From: Candidatus Poribacteria bacterium
GTDB taxonomy: Bacteria > Poribacteria > WGA-4E > UBA9662
Direction of reading: 5' to 3'
DNA length: 64,000 nt
NCBI GenBank assembly: GCA_002709695.1
Contig: PAQF01000047.1
Span: 1 to 64,000, forward strand
In this document: piece after piece, positions 1 to 11,306 of the stretch
How the letters are laid out: each line of letters begins with the position of its first letter
Numbering within the stretch: position 1 is the stretch's first letter
The notes under the pieces: generated by a model
What the model was told of the DNA's origin: nothing
The model's database searches: none
Seen by the model: the letters and a program-made list of their open reading frames with translations, nothing else
Program-made: the position numbers and the translations under genes

Positions 1-309
1 AAATATCCTTCCTGATGATATTGTTCAACCTGCGATATCGTCAACATACTAATAACCCAAAAATTTGTTTCAAAATATAAAGAACTAAATTCTCAGATGA
101 TTTTCTTAGTTCCGGCCTGTTTGGAAACCTCTCCGCCCAAAATACAAGCATAATTTTTAAACCTTCAAAAAAACTTGTTTTTAGGAGTTTACATGTATCT
201 CAATAACATATTGATACATTGAACAACATCGTTTGGGGGTAATCAGCCCCCAATTATAAGAAAGTAATCTTAAAATGGGAAAGGTCACATCAAAAACCAA
301 AATACAGTT
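1..309. other. Left-edge intergenic stretch, no gene seen
   Basis: AT-rich stretch with no convincing open frame on either strand. The only structure seen is an inverted repeat, TTGGGGG at 233-239 and CCCCCAA at 247-253 with a 7-base loop, 57 bases beyond the stop of the minus-strand gene at 310. It lacks a U-run on the minus side, so it is at best a weak terminator for that gene. Confidence 0.4.
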
Positions 310-615
310 CTAAAAGAGGTGAAACCTTTGCATAGCTATTGGAGAATAAATGAAACATAGAAGTAACAGAAACACAACTGCACATATTACAACAAGCGAG
401 AGGTTCTCCTTGAGTAATTTCCATAGACAAGCTTTTTTGGAGTCTTTATATTCACTCAAGCTGATGTCATCTTTGAAAGTTCTTTTGAACCTGCTAATAT
501 TAATGACTAAATGATGTGGTTTTTGGGTAGGTTTGACCAATTCTTCGTTTTTAGTATTGGCTTTGGCTAAAGATGATTCTTGGAGAATATCCCTATTCTT
601 TCTTGCTTTTTTCAT
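310..615 (-). CDS. Small single-pass membrane protein, unknown
   Basis: I do not recognise this 101-aa protein. About 65 residues of basic, polar sequence are followed by one strongly hydrophobic segment near residues 73-91 (VVICAVVFLLLLCF) and a short tail. That pattern suggests a C-terminally anchored protein with a cytoplasmic N-terminus. There is no clear ribosome binding site before the ATG and no motif suggesting a role. It lies 39 bases downstream of the oxidoreductase at 655-1644 on the same strand and could share its transcript. It may equally be a chance frame, although the well-formed membrane segment argues for a real gene. Confidence 0.5.
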   Translation of the reverse strand: MKKARKNRDILQESSLAKANTKNEELVKPTQKPHHLVINISRFKRTFKDDISLSEYKDSKKACLWKLLKENLSLVVICAVVFLLLLCFIYSPIAMQRFHLF

Positions 616-654
616 ATAGCTGGTTTTTCCCTCAAGCCATCAAAAATTAACTCA

Positions 655-1644
655 TCAAAATTCATTAAAGACTTTTACTGGTTTTCCTGATTCAGCAGAT
701 TCTACCCCTGCTACAAGGGCAGCAACAGTTTTGGCTCCTTCACGAACGTCTATCATTGGCCCTTGACCACCGAGAATACACTCGATAAAGTGTGCACTCA
801 CTAGTTGAATTGAGTCCTGTTTCTCAAATTGAATTTCCTCAACTCCACCCTGAGCTGTATACAATTTATTCTGCCAAATTGTTCCTTCTGTACCATAGAT
901 TGACAGAAATCCTTCTCCCATGCCATGACCTTTGCACCCACTGGTAACAAATACTTTTCCGATACAACCATTCTGAAATCTACAGGAATAGATATAGCAA
1001 TCATCCAAGGGGAAATCCGTGGCTGCGTATCCGTTAGAATAGGCATGAACCTCTTCAATATCTGAGCCTACAGCCCACCTTAACAAATCCAAGGGATGGC
1101 ACCCGCCACCGATGAGGATGTTTTGAGGGTTTTCAGGATCGGAACGCCATGTTCTGGGCGTGTAATACGGACGCATATCATGAATGTAACTACCTTCTAC
1201 AAAGAAAGCATTGCCTATTTTACCCTGATCATAAATTGTCTTAATCGATCTATACACCGATTCGAACCTCATAAACTGACTGACCATGAATGTTAAACCT
1301 GTTTCGTCCACGGCTCGTACAATATCACGACAACTTTGTACGTTAGTCGTCATAGGTTTTTCACATAGTACATGTTTACCTGCTCTTAAGGCCGCAATAG
1401 CATGTTCCGCGTGCAAGTGGTCTGGGCTACAAACCACAATAATGTCTATAGATTCATCCTCAAGAAATCTCTGATAGTCGGTAGTAAAATACTCCATGCT
1501 TCCTTGATCTGATATGTTTTCTGCTGACTCTTGACTATTGTCACAGGCACCAATAAGCACTGCTTTTTCGTTGGCTAAAAAGGATTCAACATACCCACCG
1601 ATATGAACATCGCTACCAACAAAACCAACTCCCAGCTTTCTCAT
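655..1644 (-). CDS. Gfo/Idh/MocA family NAD(P)-dependent oxidoreductase
   Basis: A 329-aa protein with the usual two-domain layout. The N-terminal Rossmann fold starts with GVGFVGSDVHIGGY, a variant of the glycine-rich loop. A CEKPM motif near residue 95 supplies the family's conserved lysine, and the C-terminal half is the GFO_IDH_MocA alpha/beta domain with an IGGGCHPLD stretch. Members oxidise or reduce sugars, inositols and related polyols in the cytoplasm; the substrate cannot be read from sequence. The ATG is preceded by AGGA at 7 bases. A GNAT acetyltransferase lies 18 bases upstream on the same strand, so the two are probably co-transcribed. Length is normal for the family. Confidence 0.88.
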   Translation of the reverse strand: MRKLGVGFVGSDVHIGGYVESFLANEKAVLIGACDNSQESAENISDQGSMEYFTTDYQRFLEDESIDIIVVCSPDHLHAEHAIAALRAGKHVLCEKPMTTNVQSCRDIVRAVDETGLTFMVSQFMRFESVYRSIKTIYDQGKIGNAFFVEGSYIHDMRPYYTPRTWRSDPENPQNILIGGGCHPLDLLRWAVGSDIEEVHAYSNGYAATDFPLDDCYIYSCRFQNGCIGKVFVTSGCKGHGMGEGFLSIYGTEGTIWQNKLYTAQGGVEEIQFEKQDSIQLVSAHFIECILGGQGPMIDVREGAKTVAALVAGVESAESGKPVKVFNEF

Positions 1645-1662
1645 TTCTATTTCCTTGAAAAA

Positions 1663-2253
1663 CTATTGATAAATTTTGGTTATAATGTTTTCGTTCAGTG
1701 CGGTTCGTACCTGATCTACTGAATCAGAAATGAAAGGTAATTTTAATTTTTCAAAAATGACTTTCCAACGTTCAGGTTGATCATCATCAACATAAATCGG
1801 TATAAAATCTAGGTTCAAATAAGTTTTTATAGCTGGGAGTCGAAAATCGTCCGTGCCTAACACTGTACACTTGAAGCCTTTTTGTCGATGATAATGTAGT
1901 ACAGCAAGGGAAACCCACTTTCCTAATCGATGACCAGAGTGATCGGGCATAACACCAACCATATGGAGTTGTCCCACCTCTTTCTCCTCAGCACCATTCC
2001 ATTTCCAAGCACAAGCGGTTCCAACAGGTTGATCTTGATGGGTACTGAAAAATAAGCCTGTCGGTTCAAATTCTGACCGCTCAGTTATTTGCTCCCGTGC
2101 GTCAGTGACAGTCCGATTTCCCCCAAATGAAGATTTGATGATATTAGCCCAGTGCCAATCATCATTTTCTTGATAGGTCCGCAATCGATACCCAGATGGC
2201 ATTTTGATCTCCGGTAAGTCGAGCAGGTTAGTCCGAACCATTCTCAATTGCAT
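1663..2253 (-). CDS. GNAT family N-acetyltransferase
   Basis: The central region fits GNAT motif A: a strand containing VGVMPDHSGHRLGK, with the acetyl-CoA-binding loop SGHRLGK, followed by a helix and a motif-B-like segment ending near YLNLDFIPIY. The acceptor substrate is unknown. A longer frame begins at a TTG at 2289, but the ATG at 2253 has GGAG about 7 bases upstream and gives a normal length of 196 aa, so it is preferred. The gene ends 18 bases before the Gfo/Idh/MocA gene at 655-1644 on the same strand, which suggests a two-gene transcript. Confidence 0.82.
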   Translation of the reverse strand: MQLRMVRTNLLDLPEIKMPSGYRLRTYQENDDWHWANIIKSSFGGNRTVTDAREQITERSEFEPTGLFFSTHQDQPVGTACAWKWNGAEEKEVGQLHMVGVMPDHSGHRLGKWVSLAVLHYHRQKGFKCTVLGTDDFRLPAIKTYLNLDFIPIYVDDDQPERWKVIFEKLKLPFISDSVDQVRTALNENIITKIYQ

Positions 2254-2634
2254 GTTTTTCTCCCATAACGCATGAATTATTAGTTTCAAAAAAACAGTGA
2301 ATACCTTTACAGATTGACTGATGAAAATTGAGTGTCAAACAGCAACACCAACCGATTTTGCTTCGTTAACCGTATTGGGTAAAGGTTCTAGGTTTTTGAG
2401 GCACTATTGAAAATATTGTATATAGCGGTCTGGCCATACCAATACACTGGTGTCAGTTTACAACTCCTTCATCTGTAACTTCCTTAGTCCTTTGGAGTCA
2501 TAAAAGTGTTTGGTTAGTATTAAGTTGTTAACTAATAACGAAGATTATTGACTTTTAAATTTTCAAATGAGTTACATTATACATGTTATCAGATTTACTC
2601 AACACCTATAATTTTAAGATATACACTTTCGAGT
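2254..2634. other. Divergent intergenic region, no gene seen
   Basis: AT-rich spacer between a minus-strand acetyltransferase and a plus-strand dioxygenase. No coding frame or RNA gene was seen. The plus-strand promoter at its right end is listed separately. Confidence 0.5.
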
Positions 2635-2664
2635 TTGACATGATTAAAAATTACTATGTATAAC
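2635..2664 (+). promoter_or_regulatory. Sigma70-type promoter for the PhyH gene at 2682
   Basis: TTGACA at 2635-2640 matches the -35 consensus exactly. An 18-base spacer follows, then TATAAC at 2659-2664. Transcription would start near 2671, only about 10 bases before the ATG at 2682. That gap holds no Shine-Dalgarno sequence, so translation may be nearly leaderless. Confidence 0.6.
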
Positions 2665-2681
2665 AACACAAACAGTCACTA

Positions 2682-3527
2682 ATGGATTCTAATCTACGTA
2701 ATAAATGGCAAAAAGACGGTTTTGTTATAGTCAGGGAAGTATTCGATCCAAATCGCACTAATAGGCTCAAGTCAGTCTGTGAGTTTATCCTTGAACAATG
2801 GAGAACCTGTAATCCGGAAACGGGAGAACCGGGAGGTAATTCAGATGCAACAATTATGCGTCATCTCAACCACCCAGGATACTTCAAAGACAATAATGTT
2901 TCAAAACTAACTGACTTGATGGATGCTGTAGCAACTGGCAAGGTGTTAGAAATTTGTCGGACTATATTAGGAGAGGAACCACTCTTTCGGTGTACAAGCT
3001 TATTTATGAATCCAACTAGGACCAGCCAAGATGGAAGTTGGCATCGTGATACCCAGTTTATTACGAAAACGGAACAAGAAGAAAAGGCTAAGATTCAATC
3101 TGCTGAAGATACAGGAGATGCCATACAATTGCAAATTGCATTGCTAGCAAATAGCGATGTTGAGTTTGTCCCCGGGTCACATTTAAGATGGGATACGGCA
3201 ACAGAACACTCTATTCGAAAAGATAGTGACGGAGCTCATAGTCGATCCAATACAATGCCAAGCTCACATCGTATTGTACTTCAACCAGGAGATGCTCTGG
3301 CATTTAATCCATATGGTCTGCATCGTGGACGATACCACGTTGATAAACCTAGGAGGACCTTAATGTTGACTTATACCAAAACATCTGTTCCATGCAGCGA
3401 TTATTTCTCTTATCAACCTTGGTTCTTAGAAGCAGGTTATTTGGAAAATTTGCCTCCAAGAACACTCCCATTCTTTGAAGCTTTCGTGTCAGCTTATGAA
3501 TCCGATTGGAACAACGATTGCAGTTAG
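2682..3527 (+). CDS. Phytanoyl-CoA dioxygenase (PhyH) family protein
   Basis: A 281-aa non-heme Fe(II)/2-oxoglutarate oxygenase of the PhyH family. The iron triad is visible as His121-x-Asp123 in SWHRD and a distal His214 in YGLHRG, with an arginine in RRTLML (about 224) placed to bind 2-oxoglutarate. Such enzymes hydroxylate or otherwise oxidise small molecules in the cytoplasm, and the family is too diverse to name a substrate. It stands alone behind a strong promoter with hardly any 5' leader. This is one of three PhyH proteins in the window and is clearly divergent from those at 53445 and 56983. Confidence 0.88.
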   Translation: MDSNLRNKWQKDGFVIVREVFDPNRTNRLKSVCEFILEQWRTCNPETGEPGGNSDATIMRHLNHPGYFKDNNVSKLTDLMDAVATGKVLEICRTILGEEPLFRCTSLFMNPTRTSQDGSWHRDTQFITKTEQEEKAKIQSAEDTGDAIQLQIALLANSDVEFVPGSHLRWDTATEHSIRKDSDGAHSRSNTMPSSHRIVLQPGDALAFNPYGLHRGRYHVDKPRRTLMLTYTKTSVPCSDYFSYQPWFLEAGYLENLPPRTLPFFEAFVSAYESDWNNDCS

Positions 3528-3711
3528 CAGTTTTGCTGGGACTTTCAACAGAATCAAGTTACATAATATTACCTAAAAAATGACAAGTGAAACTAATTAT
3601 ATACTTGCTTGTTTCCAAAAATAGAAATTAGAACAAAGGGGAATTAGAAAATCGATTATCACTTTTATTCAGCATCAATGTCTTGTAAAAAATGATTAGA
3701 AAGGTAATTTC

Positions 3712-5946
3712 ATGGGTTTCGCTTTGGTTTTCAGAAATCAGCACCTCCAACTTGTAAAGTATTTGATTCAATTACTGCTTATCTTTGTTCTTGTATCTCT
3801 GGTTGATGCCCAAAAACAATCGGTAGAGTATGAAGTAGAGGCGTATCGTACATACGAAACCATCGAAATTGATGGTGATCTCAATGAACCTGAATGGAGG
3901 AAAGCAAAGCCAGTTGACCGTTTTGTTCAAATTGAACCTTATGAAGGTTCCCCTGCATCTCAGCCAATGGACGTTCGTATACTCTATGATGACAGTCACA
4001 TTTATTTTGGATTTACTTGTTTTGATTCAGACATTTCCAAATTAGTAGCCAACGAAATGCGCCGTGATGCGCGAGATATACATGAAAACGACAATGTGTT
4101 TATTCTATTAGATACTTATAATGATCGTCGAAGCGGCTTTTTTTTTCGGATTAATTCGTTAGGAGCAATGCAAGACAGCAAAGTAATTAATGGTGGCGAT
4201 AGTATGAATAGAGATTGGGATATCGTTTGGGAATGCCGAACCAAAGTCAATGAAAATCATTGGGTGCTAGAAGTTGCTATTCCTTTTAGTCAACTTCGTT
4301 TTGAGAAACAAGAACACATGGTATGGGGAATTAATCTGGGCCGAGAGATCGCTAGAAATAAGGAAGAAGCGATTTGGTCTCCTGTTTCAAAGTCGTATGG
4401 GGGAATGGCAAAATATCGAACTGCCAATTTGGCTCGTTTAACTGGTTTGACAGGTATAGTCCCATCACGTAACTTGGAGATTTCACCTTATATATCACCT
4501 GGGCTAACGAAAAATGATAACGATACCAATCGAGTTTTTGACTCTGGGTTAGATCTAAAGTATGGTGTTACGCCGAACTTGACCGCTGACTTTACGTATA
4601 ATACTGATTTCGCTCAAGTTGAAGCGGATCAGGAAGAGGTGAATCTCACCCGATTTGATCTTTTCTTCCCTGAAAAGCGACCTTTTTTTCTGGAGGGTGC
4701 TGGGCTATTCGATTTTGGGATTCCACGCGCGAGTTTCCGACGTCCGCCTCCACTTCTGCTGTTTTATAGTCGTCGTATTGGTATTGAAGAAGAAGGAAAC
4801 GCTATTCCAATTACTGCAGGGGCAAAAATCACTGGCAAGACAGGCCCATATGGGATAGGCATCTTAAATGTCTTAACAGACAAATTTTCCAATCCAGAAG
4901 ATGAAATTGACATTCCTTCTACAAATTACACGGTGACACGGGTGAAACGTGACGTTTTAGATCAATCAAGTGTAGGACTGATTGTTGTTAATAAACAAGA
5001 AAGTGACAGATACAATCGATCTGGCGGGCTAGACTTTTTATATCGTCCGAATGAAAATTTGAATGTTCAAGGAATGTGGGCTCGAACCTTAGATGAAGAA
5101 GATATCGGTTCTATGGAAACTGATGCATCCAACCACGAGAATGCCTGGTCTGTAGGCAGTCGCTGGAGAAACGATTTATTTCGCTTAGAAGGATTATATG
5201 TTGATGTTGGAAAGAACTTCAATCCTGAAGTTGGTTTTATTCGCCAACAAGGAATTCGACGGATACGAAGTGAAATGCGCTACACTCCATGGCCTAGAAA
5301 GTTTGGTGTTAGACGCGTTTGGATTGGCCCAGAAATTGACTGCATTCTTGATCAGGATAATCAGTTGCAAACCCGGGATATGACATTTTTGAGTTGGTTT
5401 GAATTTGAATCGGGAGGATGGGTTAATTTTCGAACCAAGCACACTTTCGAGCGCCTCGAGGAGGAAGAGGAGATTCGCGGAATTGTCATTCCCGTTGGTA
5501 AATATAGCTTTTCTTCCTTTGGAGCTATGATTGAAAGTGATGAAAGCAAAATGATATCTGGTAGAATAGGAGCTAATTTTGGTGGATTTTGGGATGGCAG
5601 CAGACGTGGTTTTGACTTGGGAATAAGTTTTAAGCCCAATGGACATTTAAGTTTTCAATCGGGATATGAATTCAATCAAGTTGAACTCGGAGCAGAATCA
5701 TTTGATGCCAGCGTCCTAAGTGCACGTTTGAGCTACTCTATTTCGACGACGTTGTTTGCCAAAGTGTTTACCCAATGGAATAACGACGATGACATAATAT
5801 CCACCAATTTTTTACTGAACTATATTTATCGACCGGGCAGCGATTTCTATTTTGTTTTTAATCAAATTAATGAAAACGTTGGTAGCTCCAATAGCATATC
5901 TGAATCAACGTTTATTGTTAAAATGACTTATTGGTGGCATCTATAA
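3712..5946 (+). CDS. DUF5916-type outer-membrane protein with N-terminal CBM9-like domain
   Basis: A 744-aa protein with a hydrophobic signal peptide at about residues 16-34. A carbohydrate-binding-family-9-like domain follows (about 40-235), starting with IDGDLNEPEW and a YFGF strand. The C-terminal half alternates aromatic and polar residues like a beta-barrel and ends in an aromatic-rich strand (TYWWHL), as in DUF5916 proteins. It contains FPEKRPFFLEG, which is typical of that family. The likely place is the outer membrane, where the domain may bind glycan or peptide ligands. The ATG is preceded by AAAGG. It has no obvious operon partner. Function in the family is not established. Confidence 0.82.
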   Translation: MGFALVFRNQHLQLVKYLIQLLLIFVLVSLVDAQKQSVEYEVEAYRTYETIEIDGDLNEPEWRKAKPVDRFVQIEPYEGSPASQPMDVRILYDDSHIYFGFTCFDSDISKLVANEMRRDARDIHENDNVFILLDTYNDRRSGFFFRINSLGAMQDSKVINGGDSMNRDWDIVWECRTKVNENHWVLEVAIPFSQLRFEKQEHMVWGINLGREIARNKEEAIWSPVSKSYGGMAKYRTANLARLTGLTGIVPSRNLEISPYISPGLTKNDNDTNRVFDSGLDLKYGVTPNLTADFTYNTDFAQVEADQEEVNLTRFDLFFPEKRPFFLEGAGLFDFGIPRASFRRPPPLLLFYSRRIGIEEEGNAIPITAGAKITGKTGPYGIGILNVLTDKFSNPEDEIDIPSTNYTVTRVKRDVLDQSSVGLIVVNKQESDRYNRSGGLDFLYRPNENLNVQGMWARTLDEEDIGSMETDASNHENAWSVGSRWRNDLFRLEGLYVDVGKNFNPEVGFIRQQGIRRIRSEMRYTPWPRKFGVRRVWIGPEIDCILDQDNQLQTRDMTFLSWFEFESGGWVNFRTKHTFERLEEEEEIRGIVIPVGKYSFSSFGAMIESDESKMISGRIGANFGGFWDGSRRGFDLGISFKPNGHLSFQSGYEFNQVELGAESFDASVLSARLSYSISTTLFAKVFTQWNNDDDIISTNFLLNYIYRPGSDFYFVFNQINENVGSSNSISESTFIVKMTYWWHL

Positions 5947-6146
5947 AACTAGAGGTGGTTTCTCTAGAAAATGTGATTATAAGCGTAAGGTGTCTAAGTA
6001 GATCTGTATCTGTACGTTCTTTATTTGAATTCTCTATTGAATTTAGGTTTCAATTCCAATAGGATATTATTTAAAATCGGAAGAAATTTCTTGTTGACGT
6101 GTTTTGTTCATATAATTACAATTTTGCCAGGAGTAGGGATTGTGTC

Positions 6147-6572
6147 ATGTTAAACAGTTTAAGAGTGATTTTACTTATATATTTTTTCATCTCGATAGGT
6201 TGCTCGAAAAAATCAAGTCAAATTGTGGTGGATGCTGTTTCTGACGCGCAAACCCAGGTTCAACTAGCTAGAAAAGCAGGAGCAGCAGAAACTACAAACA
6301 AAGATTTATTAGAAGCTCAGCAACTGCTTAATCGTGCTGGAGAACTAATGTCATCTGGCAAGAATCGCGAAGCCTATCGATTTGCCATGCGAGCATATCT
6401 CAAGGCAGCCGTGTCTGAGGCAATTGTTACTGCAGATGTAGCCGAAAACGATGCACTTGAAGCTGAAAAGGAACTAGCTGCGCAATTAGATATTGCGGAA
6501 AAAAAGCGTCGCGAACTGGAAAGAATAGAAGCCAAACTCGAAGAATTGAAAACTCAATTTGATCAGAATTGA
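6147..6572 (+). CDS. DUF4398-like envelope lipoprotein
   Basis: The signal peptide ends in the lipobox ISIGC, so the mature protein starts at a lipidated cysteine. The rest is helical and charged, with one DUF4398-like repeat (AQTQVQLARKAGA, then LLEAQQLLNRAGELMSSGKNREA) and a C-terminal coiled coil. An upstream GTG at 6099 is possible. The ATG at 6147 sits 7 bases after AGGGA and gives a proper lipoprotein signal, so it is preferred (141 aa). The next gene carries several copies of the same repeat, and the two probably form an envelope pair. A structural or scaffold role is inferred only. Confidence 0.75.
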   Translation: MLNSLRVILLIYFFISIGCSKKSSQIVVDAVSDAQTQVQLARKAGAAETTNKDLLEAQQLLNRAGELMSSGKNREAYRFAMRAYLKAAVSEAIVTADVAENDALEAEKELAAQLDIAEKKRRELERIEAKLEELKTQFDQN

Positions 6573-6611
6573 AAGGATTGTTAATTGTCCTATTTGATAC
6601 GAGGAAACTTT

Positions 6612-8318
6612 GTGTTCAAGCTCCTGTATGGTTTTATGATTGTATGCTATATTTTTATATACATTGGTTGTAGTGTAACTGTTGATCCGATAGAATTAGA
6701 AAACAGCATCATAAATGCTCAGAATGCAATTGATCAAGCTGAAAGCTTGGATGCGGAAAAGTTTGCTCAGGAAAGATTAAATCGAGCCAAAGATTTTCTC
6801 GAACAAGCACGACAAGCAAAAGATACTAACAAAAGCGTACAAAGCATAGATTTAGCCTTCCGTGGTCAGATGCAGGCGCAGATTTCTGGAGCCTATGCTC
6901 GAAAACAACGTGCCAAACAAAAAACCAATGAAGCATATCAGGCAGATTTACGTGCCATGGTTCAAGGGATGGAGTATGAAATCCAAATTGCTGAAACGGA
7001 GAAAATGATTGCGGAAGAGCGTGCCAATCAAGCAGAAATTAGAGAAATGAAGGCAGCAGAGCGTGCCAATCAGGCCGAATCTGATGCTATACAATCAAGA
7101 AAAGAAACTAACTCAACTATAGCGACAACAAAAGTCCAAACTCAAATTAACCAAGTTCAAAGTATCCTTGATACAGCAAAAGAGTTAGGGGCATTAGCTT
7201 ATGCTTTAATTGATTATCAAACTGCTGAGAAACAACTGAATCAGTCGGTTTCCTTATTATCGCAAGGGCAATTTGATCAAGCTTCAGAAATTGCGATTCG
7301 TGCCGAACAAACTGCGCGAATCGCTAGAACCTCAGCTATTAGCGGACTAACGAACGCACAAGAAAATGAGTCGCAAGCATATGCAAAAGCCAACATCATT
7401 TTATCTTATGCTGAAACCGAAATTGGGAAAGCTGAACGAGTCAATGCTGCAACTCATGCCAAGGATTTGATATCAAAGGCTAAACGGCTATTTGAACGAG
7501 CAAATAATGCCATGCGTCTGGAGAAATATGATCAGGCAATTGATTATGCAAATCAAGCGAAGGAACAAGCGAGCCAAGCCTATTCAACATCTAAAACGGC
7601 TGAAGAAAAACGTCTAGAACAGGAAGCATTGGAAGAAAAAATTGCACAAGCAAAAGACATGATTTTTAAAGCTGAAGAAGCATTTGATCAAGACATTGAT
7701 TTGGTAATTAATCTTGTTCCCAACAAATATGATGAATCAAAAACACTACTTGATCAAGCAATTAAGGGTTTAAATTTAAATAACTATAATGATGCTATCA
7801 GTAATGCTCAAAAAAGTCTTGTTCTACTAAAAACAGCAATCGAAAACGCCCAGAAGTTGGATAATCTGGAAACGCAAATTGTTCAGGCCATAAAACGGAT
7901 TAGGAAAATCAGGGCGACAGAGGTAAATCGTGACCTCAATGGGGTTCTAGTCCGATTCAGCAAGGATGTTTTCGAATCGGGAAGCGCTAAACTAAACCAA
8001 AAATACTTTTCCATAATTAAGCAGTTGGGTCAGGTCATTGAAGGGTTTCCTGATGTTGGGGTTCGTGTTGAATCCCATAGTGATAGCATCGGCGATGCCG
8101 TCGAAAACAAAAAGCTAACAGGAAAACGAGTTAATGCATTTATGAAATATTTGTTGGAGAATAGTAATTTGTCGAAAGATCGCTTAACAGCTGTTGGTTT
8201 GGGTGAGAAAAAGCCAATTGCAACTAATATGAACAAAACAGGAAGGGATAGAAATCGCCGAATTGACGTAATCTTTTTGACCCGCGTTCCTTCTTCAGTT
8301 AGTGACACAGGTCTATGA
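6612..8318 (+). CDS. Repeat-rich lipoprotein with C-terminal OmpA-like peptidoglycan-binding domain
   Basis: The protein begins with a signal peptide ending in a lipobox (IYIGC). A long helical region follows, with several DUF4398-like repeats and a short duplicated coiled-coil unit (ERANQAE occurs twice near residues 137-160). The last 110 residues form an OmpA domain: LVRFSKDVFESGSAKL, then SHSDSIGD with the conserved Asp, and RDRNRRIDV with the arginines that contact diaminopimelate. It should tether the outer membrane to the cell wall. The TTG at 6585 is in frame, but the GTG at 6612 lies 7 bases after GAGG and is preferred. It follows the smaller lipoprotein by 39 bases and ends at a strong terminator. 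Confidence 0.85.
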   Translation: MFKLLYGFMIVCYIFIYIGCSVTVDPIELENSIINAQNAIDQAESLDAEKFAQERLNRAKDFLEQARQAKDTNKSVQSIDLAFRGQMQAQISGAYARKQRAKQKTNEAYQADLRAMVQGMEYEIQIAETEKMIAEERANQAEIREMKAAERANQAESDAIQSRKETNSTIATTKVQTQINQVQSILDTAKELGALAYALIDYQTAEKQLNQSVSLLSQGQFDQASEIAIRAEQTARIARTSAISGLTNAQENESQAYAKANIILSYAETEIGKAERVNAATHAKDLISKAKRLFERANNAMRLEKYDQAIDYANQAKEQASQAYSTSKTAEEKRLEQEALEEKIAQAKDMIFKAEEAFDQDIDLVINLVPNKYDESKTLLDQAIKGLNLNNYNDAISNAQKSLVLLKTAIENAQKLDNLETQIVQAIKRIRKIRATEVNRDLNGVLVRFSKDVFESGSAKLNQKYFSIIKQLGQVIEGFPDVGVRVESHSDSIGDAVENKKLTGKRVNAFMKYLLENSNLSKDRLTAVGLGEKKPIATNMNKTGRDRNRRIDVIFLTRVPSSVSDTGL

Positions 8319-8358
8319 TAAATTGGTTTCTAGTTCTGAAGACGACACATTAATAATT

Positions 8359-8414
8359 AATAAGCGTGATTGGGATCGGCACCAAGGAAAGACACCATCC
8401 CACCCACGCTTATT
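8359..8414. terminator. Bidirectional terminator between the OmpA-like gene and katG
   Basis: AATAAGCGTG at 8359-8368 pairs perfectly with CACGCTTATT at 8405-8414. After a 2x2 internal loop, TGGGAT at 8371-8376 pairs with ATCCCA at 8397-8402, leaving a 20-base loop. The plus side runs into GTTGTTTATT and the minus side into AATTATTAATG. It sits between two convergent genes, so it can serve both. Confidence 0.75.
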
Positions 8415-8435
8415 GTTGTTTATTATCCACTGAGA

Positions 8436-10658
<2,223 letters not shown>

Positions 10659-10679
10659 TTAAATTTTGCCTAATTTACA

Positions 10680-10702
10680 AATGACCATTATCTTTAATCA
10701 TT
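10680..10702 (-). promoter_or_regulatory. Possible Fur/PerR operator upstream of katG
   Basis: The 79-base gap between the Fur-like gene and katG holds AATGACCATT (10680-10689), whose outer AATG and CATT are inverted repeats, and a second AATCATT at 10696-10702. The AT-rich spacing resembles Fur/PerR boxes, but it is not a clean consensus match. The assignment rests mainly on the position before katG and beside a Fur-family gene. Confidence 0.3.
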
Positions 10703-10713
10703 GACTAACCATC

Positions 10714-11071
10714 TCACGATTCAGTTTTGTGACAATTTGGGCATAAACCGTAGACATCTAATTTGTAATCAAGTAATTCAAAGCCTTGCGACTTTAATAG
10801 ATCCACATTCAAATTTTGTGCCAACGATTGATCTATATCGTAAACCTGATTACAATTGACACACTCCAACCGCTGTAAAAGACCCAGATCTTCTAATACG
10901 CCTAAATTTCGGTGAACTGTACCTAGGCTTATTTGTGGAAGATGATAACGTACTGCTTCGTATATCTCTTTAGCCGTCGAATGAGTCCTCATCCTCTTTA
11001 CTTCCGCAAGGTGCACTTGACTGACGTTGCCGAGTTACCCTTTGTCCTGTTCCACGAAGTATTTGTTCCAT
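10714..11071 (-). pseudogene. Fur/PerR-family regulator with a frameshift near its N-terminus
   Basis: The main frame (GTG at 11016) encodes the later part of a Fur-family repressor: THSTAKEIYEAV and SLGTVHRNLGVLEDLGL form the winged helix, and CVNC and CPNC supply the structural zinc site. It is about 20 residues short at the front, and an in-frame TAA lies just upstream at 11037-11035. The missing front is in another frame: an ATG at 11071, 5 bases after AGGGA, reads MEQILRGTGQRVTRQRQ, the usual Fur/PerR start. One extra base around 11017-11025 would separate the halves. Either the gene is broken or the assembly has an error. If functional it should control katG just downstream. Confidence 0.8.
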
Positions 11072-11306
11072 ATTTCCCTAGGTTTTTTTGAATACCTAAT
11101 TTAACCAACTAAAGCCAAAACCCTCGACTATAAGAAAGCCAAAAAGGGTTATTAGTAACAGGAATCATTACTAAATAATTATACAAACACCTAAACTATT
11201 ATACAAGTAAAAATAAGCAAAAATTTTGTTGTTTTTATCTATGTTTGTAGAACAGAAAATCTATTGGAGGAAAGGAGAAGAATAGTTAGTATGACAGCGG
11301 GGAGAA

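Noticed and set aside
5194-5646. 150-codon minus-strand frame inside the DUF5916 gene
   Set aside because: It is fully antisense to a gene with clear family features and has no signature of its own.
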